Of a DNA stretch of 64,000 nt, positions 8,324 through 17,239 are shown in pieces. Source of the DNA: Flavobacterium lindanitolerans (GTDB lineage Bacteria > Bacteroidota > Bacteroidia > Flavobacteriales > Flavobacteriaceae); NCBI RefSeq assembly GCF_002846575.1, contig NZ_PJND01000010.1, positions 219,406-283,405 on the forward strand, in the 5' to 3' direction. A program made the position numbers and the translations under genes. Under the pieces are notes generated by a model. It had not been told where the DNA came from, searched no databases, and saw only the letters and a program-made list of their open reading frames with translations. The number at the start of each line of letters is the position of its first letter. Position 1 is the first letter of the stretch.

Positions 8324-11300
8324 ATGAAAAAAATTATTGGATTATTAGCACTATTCTTTTCTCTATCAATCGCAGCCCAAAGTTTTGATAAAAACTGGAA
8401 TAAAGTATACGAGTACGAATACGACGGAAAAATAAAATCCGCATCAGAGGAATTGAACAAAATTTACATCAAAGCCCGAAAGAAAAATGATCAGGCAGAA
8501 ATAATCAGGACTTTTATCTATCAATCCAAGTTCATGATGACACTTGAAGAAGAGGCTCAATATAAAATCATCAAAAATCTTCAGAAAGAAATACAAGCAA
8601 AGGACATACCTACTAAATCAATCTTCAACTATATCTATGGACAATTATTAAGGGATTATTTATATGCTAAAAACTATTATTTAAAAAACAGGACAGGCAG
8701 TGACAGCATAGTTGACCCTGATTTTAGAACATGGGCTATTAACGATTTCAAAAAGGAAATTGATATGGCTTATGAAAAAAGCATTGAAAACGATGCTATT
8801 TTACTAAAGACTCCTTTAAATGATTACAAAGAAATTTTCACCCTCACAGAACACGAAGCTGACTTAAACAAGTCCCTATATGACTTCCTTACAGAAAAAT
8901 ACCTGCAAAAATACTATTATTATGGCGGTTTGTCTGAAGAAGAAAATTCATTCTTAAAAAACAACATTCAAGACTTATATGGTGAAACCAGTGTCTTTCA
9001 AAAAATTAAAATTGAACCACTTATCAAGAGTTTTTTTTATAAAAAACTCTTCTTTTATCAAAAACTGGAAAGAAGTTATGCATTACAAAATAACTCATTA
9101 GCCCTTTCAAAAACAATCTTAAAAAGGGTTCAACATATATACAACACCCGAAATGATTCAAAAGAATATTTGGATCAGCTTGAAAAATTTACAAAGGAAA
9201 ACAATCAACTTAGAGCCGCTTTTTTATATGAAATGGCGACTGTCTACAATAAAAATGCCTCAAAAGAAAAACATCCTGATTACAACCAGAAGGCAATTAC
9301 TATATGCGAGGAAATAATTTCTCAAAAGCAAGAACCCTACCTTTTAATGGCAAAAGAACTTAAACGGTCGATTTCTCAAAAATACTTAAACATTACAACT
9401 GAAAAATACCTGATACCAAACCAAACAAACAAAGCATTGGTTAAATTCAAAAATGCAGATACTATTTATGGATCGTTATATAAAATCCCGAATGAATGGG
9501 CATACAGATACGATGAAGACAGGGATTATGATAGTCGGAGAGAAGATAAGAACTATGCAGATCGCGATAGTCTTTTTATCGATTTTGCAAATAAAAACAA
9601 AGCTTATAAAACATTTGAAAGTATACTGCCAAAAAAAGATGATTATTTTCAATACACAACAGAAATAATTCTTCCGAAAATTGAGATTGGCTCCTATCTT
9701 TTGATAATGAATATACAAAAAGACAGCATAACTGAAAACTCAGAGTACGCTTATACGATCTTAAATGCTTCTGAAATGCTTATGGCATATTCGTGGTCCG
9801 GAAAGCAGGAAAAGATTCAGGTATTACATAGAAAAACAGGTAAGCCAATTCAAGATGTAAGTATAAAAATTGACAGCATTTATTTGAAAAAAACGAATAA
9901 AATTGGAATAACAACAAATCAAGAAGACGATTTAAACGGAAGAGACATAAAGAAGATTCAGGCTATATTTAAAAACGATACACTTACTCAATATCATGAT
10001 TCATATTACTATTCGCGAGATGATCGTGAGAAAATAAAAATCAAATCCAAAGTAAGTCTATATACCGATAGGGCCATTTACAGACCTGGGCAAAATATCT
10101 TTTTTAAGGGAATTTTGTTTGAAAGCAAAAATGAAAAAACATACACTGTTCCGGACAAATATGTAACTATCGTAGTAAAAAACAGGAACGATGAGGAAGT
10201 TTATAAATCCCGGTTAAAAACTAATGAATTTGGCTCAATCGCTGGGGAGTTTCAAATTCCAAAAAACATTTTGATTGGTAATGTATTGATTACTGCTTCT
10301 ATAGACGAGCATTTCAATAATGAAATGTCTGAATTTCAAAGAAGCGAAATTTATATCAATGTAGAAGAATACAAACGTCCGAAATTCGAAATAATTTTTG
10401 ATCCTGTTAAAGAAAACTTTATTGTAAATCAAAAGGTAAAAATCAAGGGTAAAGCGACAGCTTTTGCAGGCTCAAATATTTCCGACGTAAAAGTTTCTTA
10501 TACAATAAATAGGAGTACCTACTATTCCGAATGGTATTATGAAAGATTTCACCAGAATTATAACATTACACAAATAGCAAGTGGTGAAACGAAAACAGAT
10601 GATAATGGAAACTTTAAAATTGATTTCACTGCTATTCCAACTGAAAACTTTGACCCAAAAGGACTCCCTATTTTTAATTACAGGATATATGCATCTATTA
10701 CAGACGTCAATGGAGAAACCAGAAGTAGTGAAACTGAAGTAAAAGTAGGTTACCATTCTTTAGTATTGGCCGTTACCACTCCTGAGGTCATAAATGCTCA
10801 GGCAAAACAACCAATCCTTTTAAATAGTAAGAATCTCAACGAACAATTTATTCCGACAGATGGAGAAATTAAAATTTACAAATTAAAATCTCCAAACAGG
10901 GTTTTAAAAAAACGCCCTTGGGCAATTCCTGAAATCCAAACTATTCCTGAGAATGAATTTGTGAAATTATTCCCAACTGATCCTTATAAAGACGCAGATT
11001 ATGCTGAAAACTGGGAAAAAGACAAACTGGTTTACTCTAAAAAGATAAACACTGAAACGACAAAAAAAATAACCTTAGAAAATCTAAACCAATGGAAGTC
11101 GGGTAAGTATATATTATTTTTCAACGCAAAAGATGTTTCAGGAAAAGATATAGAAACTAAATCAAATTTCTATTTAATAAATAACGCTGATAAAGAAGTC
11201 GCAGACAAACAACTTTTCATTTCAGAAATAAAAAACAATAATCCTAAAAAAGACGGTTTTATCGACTTGCAGTTATCAACAGCTACATCATTATTATATG

Positions 11301-14300
11301 TTGACACTAAAGCTTTTTATGACAGTAATTCTATTTTCGATAAGATAATAGAACTGCAAGGCAATGAAAAAACAATACGCATACCAATAGAAAAAGATTG
11401 GACAAAAGATCTGAAAATAATAACACGATTTATTTGGGAAAATCAAATCTTTGAAGAAAAAATAAATGTCCCTCTTCCTGAAAACAAAGAAAATCTTGCT
11501 ATAGAAACTATTAATCTTCGAAATAAGATAGAACCCGGAAACAGCGAAACATGGTCTTTTTTAATCAAAAATCAAGACAAAAAAGGAAATATGGCAGAAG
11601 TCCTAGCTTCTATGTATGATGCTTCATTAGATCAATTTGGAAAAAAAGCATGGGATAAGGATTTTAAATTCAATGATTATAATTACAACAATACACCAAG
11701 AATAGAGATTTTAGGTATTGGTGAAAATACTACAGAACTTAAAAATCTAAAACAAAAACACTATTCATTCAGTACGCAAAGAAATGACTTAAACTGGTTT
11801 GGTTTTAATTTTACGGGATCAGAGCAGAACGACTTACGGTATCAGCAATATTTAATAGAAAAGTTAGTACTGTCTAATGGAAAAACCATTTCAGGAGTTG
11901 TTATGGAAAACGGCATGCCTTTACCCGGAGTTAATGTTATAGTGTCAGGAACAGATAGAGGAACTCAAACCGATTATGACGGAAAATATGAAATAAAGGC
12001 CATATTTGGCGAAATCCTTGAATTTAATTTTGTTGGGTTCAGAGAAAAATTCATCTATATCAATAATAGTGTCATAGATGTTGACATGGATGCCAGAGAT
12101 GAATTTCTTAATGAAGTTATCGTGACGGGATATGCAACTACTAAAAGAAAAAGAAGTTTAGCAGCAGTAAATTTTAATACTATTGATGTAATTGAAGAAA
12201 GATCAAATGCTTCAGTAATTCAAAACTTACAAGGTATGGTTTCTGGTTTGAATATCGGTTCCGGGAGTGGTGAGCCGGGCTATGATACTACCATTTTTCT
12301 TCGCGGTAATGGCTCAATAAATTCAGGCAAAGCATCATTATTTATTGTTGATGGTGTACCTGTTGGAGAAGACGAATATCGATCTATTGATCTAAAAGAT
12401 ATTATTTCTGCAAATTTCTTAAAAGGCAATGAGGCGACTTCACTTTATGGCTCAAGAGCTTCAAATGGTGTTGTAATAATCACTACAAAAAAATCACTGG
12501 AAGCCCTGACTGGAGTAAAAGCCCGAAAAAACCTTTCAGAAACGGCTTTCTTTTTTCCTCAATTGCAAACTGATGGTAAAGGAAATCTAAAATTCAGTTT
12601 CACATCGCCGGAAGCACTGACTCAATGGAAGCTAAGGCTTTTTGCCCATACTAAAAAAGCAGTTTCCGGATATTTGGAAAATTTTATTATTACCCAAAAA
12701 GACCTGATGGTACTTCCAAACGTCCCTCGTTTTTTAAGAGAAAATGATACCATCGTAATTACGTCAAAAATTTCAAACATCACTTCCGATCCAAAAAGCG
12801 GAATCGCCATACTACAACTTTTTGATGCAGTAACTATGGAGCCAATAGATGCAAAAATGCTGAATTCAGACAATGTCAAAAATTTTAATATCAAGGCAAA
12901 TGGCAATACAACAGTAAGCTGGAAATTATTCGTACCACAAGGATTACAAGGCGTGCAGTATAAAATTTTGGCAAAAGCCGGAGATTTTACAGATGGTGAA
13001 GAAAACATACTTCCTGTCCTGACCAATACTATGCTGGTGACTGAGAGTATACCGCTTTGGATTCCCGGCAACACTAAAAAGGAATATGTTTTTGAAAACT
13101 TTAAAAACAACCAATCTGCAACATTGCGAAACCATTTGCTTACTCTGGAATATACTTCAAATCCTGCCTGGTATGCCATCAAGTCATTGCCTTACCTGAT
13201 GGAATATGAACATGAATGTGCCGAACAGGTTTTCTCAAGATATTACGCCAATACTTTAGCCAATGAAATTATAACCGGCAATCCAAAGATTGCGGCCGTT
13301 TTCGATGCCTGGAAAAAAGCAGGAAATCCGATTTCAAAATTAGAGCAGAACGAAGAATTAAAATCACTGATTTTAGCCGAAACGCCATGGGCAAAAGACA
13401 CCGAGAATGAAGAACAGCAAAAGAAAAATCTGGCATTGTTGTTCGATTTAGAAAAAATGAAAACGGATATCAATGACAATTTTGAAAAGTTAGACCGTAA
13501 ACAATCACCAAGTGGTGGTTTTCCTTGGTTTAGCGGTGGAAATGATAATGAATACATTACACGTCATATTGTTACGGGACTGGGGCATCTCGAAAAACTA
13601 AAAATCTCAAATCAAAATATTGAGAAATTCAGGCGAATTACGGCCAAAGCAGTTCCTTTTATTGATGAGAAGTTTTTAGCCCGAAACAAAAATGCAGAAA
13701 TCAATCAAAAGAAAAACAAAATCTGGAATTATGATATCTACAATGATTTGCATTACTTATATGCCAGAAGTTTTTACACCAACACCTATCCAGTAAACGA
13801 CAGTCTTCAAAAAGCAATCTTAAAACACCTTGACTACGCAAAGAAACATTGGATGGAATATGGATTGTATCAAAAAGCAATGGCCACATTGGCACTAAAT
13901 CGTTTTGGAGAAAAGGAAACTGCAAAAAAAATAATAACGAGCTTAAAAGAGACAGCCATAAATAACGAAGAAAACGGAATGTATTGGCTTAACAATAAAG
14001 CAGGCTGGTATTGGTATCAGGCACCTGTTGAAACACAAGCCTTATTGATTGAAGCTTTCAGCGAAATTGGGGATGAGAAAAAATCGGTTGAAGCGATGAA
14101 AGTATGGTTGCTCAAAAACCGGCAAACAAAATCATGGAATACCACCAAGGCTACAACCGAAGCCATATATGCCTTATTGCTCCACGGAGAAGATTGGCTT
14201 TCTGTCAAGGACAATACAGTCATAAAGCTGGGCGATGAAAAAATCGTGACTAAAAAATTAGCCCAAAATGAAAAAGAGGCGGAGAGCGGCTATATCAAGA

Positions 14301-14860
14301 TGAGTTGGAAAGCGGATGAAATCACTAAAGACATGTCCGCTATAAGCATCAATAACAAAAGTAGCATACCCGGGTATGGAGGCTTTTATTGGCAATATTT
14401 TGAAGATTTGGATAAGATAAAGTCCAGTCAGGACAGTCCGCTTTCAATTGAAAAAGAATTATACATCAAGGGAAATACAGATAAAGGCAAAGAGCTCCAG
14501 AAAATAACGAATAAGAAAGCGCTTAAGGTTGGAGATTTGGTAACCGTCCGATTGGTTATTTATGCCAAAGACGATATGGATTTTATACATCTGAAAGACA
14601 TGAGAGCAGCAGCCTTTGAACCTGTGGATGTACTTTCTGAATATAAATGGCAAGGCGGTTTGGGATACTACATGAGCACAAAAGATGCAGCTACCCATTT
14701 CTTCTTTGACAACATCAGTAAAGGAAAATATGTACTGGAATATGACATCAGGGTCAATAATCCCGGAGAATTATCAAACGGCATCACAACAATTCAGAGC
14801 ATGTATGCCCCAGAGTTCTCAAGCCATAGCAAAGGAATTCGTGTAAAAATAGAAGAATAG
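8324..14860 (+). CDS. Alpha-2-macroglobulin family protein with internal CarboxypepD-regulatory and TonB-plug domains
   Basis: This 2178-residue envelope protein has a signal peptide (MKKIIGLLALFFSLSIAAQ), a helical N-terminal region, an MG2-type domain with the YRPGQ motif near residue 585, further MG-like beta domains, a carboxypeptidase-regulatory-like domain (about 1188-1260, SGVVMENGMPLPGVNVIVSG), a TonB-dependent-receptor plug-like domain (about 1263-1390, with EVIVTGYA, IFLRGNGSINSG, SLYGSRASNGVVIITTKK), then the A2M domain from about 1405 and an alpha-alpha toroid containing the thioester motif CAEQ at Cys1632. Bacterial A2Ms trap proteases through a bait region and thioester. Here the SusC-like cassette sits just before the A2M domain, where a bait region is expected, and no TonB barrel follows. 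It is monocistronic and convergent with a secreted peptidase gene. Start supported by the signal peptide. Confidence 0.9.
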   Translation: MKKIIGLLALFFSLSIAAQSFDKNWNKVYEYEYDGKIKSASEELNKIYIKARKKNDQAEIIRTFIYQSKFMMTLEEEAQYKIIKNLQKEIQAKDIPTKSIFNYIYGQLLRDYLYAKNYYLKNRTGSDSIVDPDFRTWAINDFKKEIDMAYEKSIENDAILLKTPLNDYKEIFTLTEHEADLNKSLYDFLTEKYLQKYYYYGGLSEEENSFLKNNIQDLYGETSVFQKIKIEPLIKSFFYKKLFFYQKLERSYALQNNSLALSKTILKRVQHIYNTRNDSKEYLDQLEKFTKENNQLRAAFLYEMATVYNKNASKEKHPDYNQKAITICEEIISQKQEPYLLMAKELKRSISQKYLNITTEKYLIPNQTNKALVKFKNADTIYGSLYKIPNEWAYRYDEDRDYDSRREDKNYADRDSLFIDFANKNKAYKTFESILPKKDDYFQYTTEIILPKIEIGSYLLIMNIQKDSITENSEYAYTILNASEMLMAYSWSGKQEKIQVLHRKTGKPIQDVSIKIDSIYLKKTNKIGITTNQEDDLNGRDIKKIQAIFKNDTLTQYHDSYYYSRDDREKIKIKSKVSLYTDRAIYRPGQNIFFKGILFESKNEKTYTVPDKYVTIVVKNRNDEEVYKSRLKTNEFGSIAGEFQIPKNILIGNVLITASIDEHFNNEMSEFQRSEIYINVEEYKRPKFEIIFDPVKENFIVNQKVKIKGKATAFAGSNISDVKVSYTINRSTYYSEWYYERFHQNYNITQIASGETKTDDNGNFKIDFTAIPTENFDPKGLPIFNYRIYASITDVNGETRSSETEVKVGYHSLVLAVTTPEVINAQAKQPILLNSKNLNEQFIPTDGEIKIYKLKSPNRVLKKRPWAIPEIQTIPENEFVKLFPTDPYKDADYAENWEKDKLVYSKKINTETTKKITLENLNQWKSGKYILFFNAKDVSGKDIETKSNFYLINNADKEVADKQLFISEIKNNNPKKDGFIDLQLSTATSLLYVDTKAFYDSNSIFDKIIELQGNEKTIRIPIEKDWTKDLKIITRFIWENQIFEEKINVPLPENKENLAIETINLRNKIEPGNSETWSFLIKNQDKKGNMAEVLASMYDASLDQFGKKAWDKDFKFNDYNYNNTPRIEILGIGENTTELKNLKQKHYSFSTQRNDLNWFGFNFTGSEQNDLRYQQYLIEKLVLSNGKTISGVVMENGMPLPGVNVIVSGTDRGTQTDYDGKYEIKAIFGEILEFNFVGFREKFIYINNSVIDVDMDARDEFLNEVIVTGYATTKRKRSLAAVNFNTIDVIEERSNASVIQNLQGMVSGLNIGSGSGEPGYDTTIFLRGNGSINSGKASLFIVDGVPVGEDEYRSIDLKDIISANFLKGNEATSLYGSRASNGVVIITTKKSLEALTGVKARKNLSETAFFFPQLQTDGKGNLKFSFTSPEALTQWKLRLFAHTKKAVSGYLENFIITQKDLMVLPNVPRFLRENDTIVITSKISNITSDPKSGIAILQLFDAVTMEPIDAKMLNSDNVKNFNIKANGNTTVSWKLFVPQGLQGVQYKILAKAGDFTDGEENILPVLTNTMLVTESIPLWIPGNTKKEYVFENFKNNQSATLRNHLLTLEYTSNPAWYAIKSLPYLMEYEHECAEQVFSRYYANTLANEIITGNPKIAAVFDAWKKAGNPISKLEQNEELKSLILAETPWAKDTENEEQQKKNLALLFDLEKMKTDINDNFEKLDRKQSPSGGFPWFSGGNDNEYITRHIVTGLGHLEKLKISNQNIEKFRRITAKAVPFIDEKFLARNKNAEINQKKNKIWNYDIYNDLHYLYARSFYTNTYPVNDSLQKAILKHLDYAKKHWMEYGLYQKAMATLALNRFGEKETAKKIITSLKETAINNEENGMYWLNNKAGWYWYQAPVETQALLIEAFSEIGDEKKSVEAMKVWLLKNRQTKSWNTTKATTEAIYALLLHGEDWLSVKDNTVIKLGDEKIVTKKLAQNEKEAESGYIKMSWKADEITKDMSAISINNKSSIPGYGGFYWQYFEDLDKIKSSQDSPLSIEKELYIKGNTDKGKELQKITNKKALKVGDLVTVRLVIYAKDDMDFIHLKDMRAAAFEPVDVLSEYKWQGGLGYYMSTKDAATHFFFDNISKGKYVLEYDIRVNNPGELSNGITTIQSMYAPEFSSHSKGIRVKIEE

Positions 14861-14880
14861 ATTCTTAACAACAGGAATAA

Positions 14881-14912
14881 AAAAAGCCGTTTCAAAACTG
14901 AAACGGCTTTTT
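14881..14912. terminator. Bidirectional intrinsic terminator
   Basis: A perfect 14-bp stem (AAAAAGCCGTTTCA / TGAAACGGCTTTTT) with an AAAC loop lies between the convergent A2M-family and S46 peptidase genes. The A/T ends give a U-run in both directions. Confidence 0.9.
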
Positions 14913-14943
14913 AATTTATTTGAACTAATAACTAATCTGAAAA

Positions 14944-17091
14944 TTATTTTGCGATTGTCATTTCGTCAATGATATGTTTTGCACCGGCATATTTGTCAAT
15001 GATAAACAAAACATAACGGATATCAACGTTGATTGTTCTTTGCAGTTTAGAATCAAAGATTACGTCACCGGCCATAGCTTCGATGTTACCGTCAAAAGCT
15101 ACACCAATAAGCTCTCCTTTTCCATTCAATACCGGAGAACCTGAGTTACCACCTGTAATATCGTTGTCTGTCAGGAAGTTTACAGGCATATATCCTTTTT
15201 TATCAGCATATGGCCCGAAATCTTTTTTATCGTTCAATTCAATCAATCTCTTAGGCAAATCAAACTCCTGGTCGTTTGGCTTGTATTTTTTGATTGTTCC
15301 CTGAAGTGTAGTATAGTTGTTGATTTTTGCATCATTTCTCTTATCAGCAGGTAATGCACGAACTTTACCGTAAGTCAGACGCAAAGTTGAATTTGCATCC
15401 GGATATTTGATTTTGTTAAGTTTAGACTCACGCAATCCTTCTACAAGAAGACGGAATGACTTTTGGAAATCATTTTCTAACTTCGCCAAATCTTCCGGCT
15501 TGCTTCTGTAAGTAGCCAAAATGCTAGATGAAAGTAAATACAACTTATCATTTTTCAATGCATCCACATTTGGATTTTTCAAAAATGCTTCAGCTTTTTC
15601 TTTTGTAGCAAAAGCGCTCTCTGCGATAGCCTCGTCTACAAATTTCGTGAAGTCATTGTTGTTTTCTTTGGCTAGCCCTTCAATGAACGGGTCAAGTTTG
15701 TAACCTGCTTTTTTAGCATAAAGGTTTAATTCTGCAATCAATACATCTCTTTCCAATGGAAGGTAGAAACCTTCGTAAACACCTTCAATTGCTGCCTGAA
15801 GTCTTGGAAGCATTTCTGCTTTCTTAGCATCATTTTCTTTGGCATAAGCAGCGATTCCGTTTCCTAAACTTGCAGGACCACCAGCCAGGCTGCTGTTTCT
15901 TAAAATAGAAATCAGGTAGTTATCGTGTCTTGATTTTTCGTTTGTTGCTTTGTAGTAATTGTTGATAGTCGCAACTACATCACCATATTTTTGCTTGTTC
16001 TCCGGCTTGTTTGCCCATTTGTTGAACTCAGCCTCTTCTTTTTGTTTTGTAGCGGCAGTTTTGAACTTTGTCAATGCATCAATCATTCCCTGACGGTTTT
16101 TCCAATAGTTTGCTACAGAAGCATATTTAGAAGCGTAGTTTAAACGAACCTGGTCGCTTTTGTCCATGTGGAATTTCATAGCGTCCATACCTGCTTTAGA
16201 ACCTTCAACCCATGCAGGGTATGCAAATTTTACATTTTGCTCAATTCCTCCGGCCGGCATCCAACGGTTTGTTCTACCCGGATAACCTAAAATCATAGCA
16301 AAATCATTTTCCTGAACACCTTTCAAGCTGATTGGCAAGTGGTGCTTAGGCTTTAACGGAACGTTGTCCGGAGAATATTCAGCAGGATTTCCGTCTTTGT
16401 CAGCATAAACTCTGAACATAGAGAAATCTCCTGTGTGACGTGGCCATTCCCAGTTGTCTGTGTCACCTCCGAATTTTCCAATGCTTTCCGGCGGAGTTCC
16501 AACTAAACGAACGTCTTTATAGTCCTGATAAACGAAATAGTAATATTCATTTCCCTGGAAAAAAGAACGAACAGAAACAGTATACTTTCCTCCTTCGTCA
16601 TTTTCCTTTTGGATTTTAGCAATTTCCTGGTTGATTACTTTTTCGCGCTCAGCCTCGCTCATGCCGTCATTTACTTTAGAAAGAATTCTTTTTGAAACAT
16701 CGTCCATTCTCACAAAGAAACGTACATAAAGTGAGTTTGGCTTGATTTCAGATTTCTTGTCTTTTGCCCAGAAACCATCTCTCAAATAGTTGTCTTTTGG
16801 AGTAGAAACTTCAGCAATCGCATCATAACCACAGTGGTGGTTAGTCAAAACCAAACCTTGATTAGAAATAATTTCTGCAGTACAGCCACCATTGAACTGA
16901 ACAATTGCGTCTTTAATACTTGAATGGTTGATACTGTAGATTTCCTCAGAAGTCAGTTGCAATCCCATTTTTTGCATGTCACGGTGATTCAAACGCTCAA
17001 TGAACATCAGGAACCACATCCCTTCGTCAGCCTTTACTGTTGTAGGAACAAGCAGTATAGCTGTAATTAAGGATAAAATAATTTTTTTCAT
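14944..17091 (-). CDS. S46-family dipeptidyl-peptidase, DPP7-like
   Basis: The 715-residue secreted serine peptidase has a signal peptide (to about Ala21), a chymotrypsin-fold N-terminal part with LTNHHCGYDAI (catalytic His85), a GGDTDNWEWPRHTGDF segment carrying the catalytic Asp, a helical middle region and the nucleophile motif GGNSGSPV with Ser650. S46 enzymes (DPP7/DPP11) remove dipeptides from N-termini of oligopeptides in the periplasm. The residue 18 after the nucleophile sets specificity in the family; here it is Gly668 (AFDGN), which matches DPP7 (hydrophobic P1) rather than the Arg of DPP11 (Asp/Glu P1). The specificity call is inference. It is monocistronic, ends at a shared terminator, and would feed amino-acid uptake. 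Confidence 0.93.
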   Translation of the reverse strand: MKKIILSLITAILLVPTTVKADEGMWFLMFIERLNHRDMQKMGLQLTSEEIYSINHSSIKDAIVQFNGGCTAEIISNQGLVLTNHHCGYDAIAEVSTPKDNYLRDGFWAKDKKSEIKPNSLYVRFFVRMDDVSKRILSKVNDGMSEAEREKVINQEIAKIQKENDEGGKYTVSVRSFFQGNEYYYFVYQDYKDVRLVGTPPESIGKFGGDTDNWEWPRHTGDFSMFRVYADKDGNPAEYSPDNVPLKPKHHLPISLKGVQENDFAMILGYPGRTNRWMPAGGIEQNVKFAYPAWVEGSKAGMDAMKFHMDKSDQVRLNYASKYASVANYWKNRQGMIDALTKFKTAATKQKEEAEFNKWANKPENKQKYGDVVATINNYYKATNEKSRHDNYLISILRNSSLAGGPASLGNGIAAYAKENDAKKAEMLPRLQAAIEGVYEGFYLPLERDVLIAELNLYAKKAGYKLDPFIEGLAKENNNDFTKFVDEAIAESAFATKEKAEAFLKNPNVDALKNDKLYLLSSSILATYRSKPEDLAKLENDFQKSFRLLVEGLRESKLNKIKYPDANSTLRLTYGKVRALPADKRNDAKINNYTTLQGTIKKYKPNDQEFDLPKRLIELNDKKDFGPYADKKGYMPVNFLTDNDITGGNSGSPVLNGKGELIGVAFDGNIEAMAGDVIFDSKLQRTINVDIRYVLFIIDKYAGAKHIIDEMTIAK

Positions 17092-17239
17092 TTATTAGTA
17101 TTTAAAGTTTAATAGGTATGTGAGTAGTCGCATAAAATGATTTTTTGTTACATTTTGACTGCCTGACATATATTTTTGCGATGCGAATATAACTCCATTT
17201 TGGAATTTTAGACTTATAAACGATGAGAAAACTAAATCG

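Noticed and set aside
12622..13182. Open frame of 186 codons antisense to the A2M gene
   Set aside because: It mirrors the conserved A2M domain in another frame, has no promoter element or recognisable protein and is a shadow of the real gene.
17150..17180. Plus-strand promoter-like sequence (TATTTTTG) between the S46 and LtaS-family genes
   Set aside because: Both flanking genes are on the minus strand and no plus-strand gene follows for over 6 kb, so it is probably chance in A/T-rich DNA.
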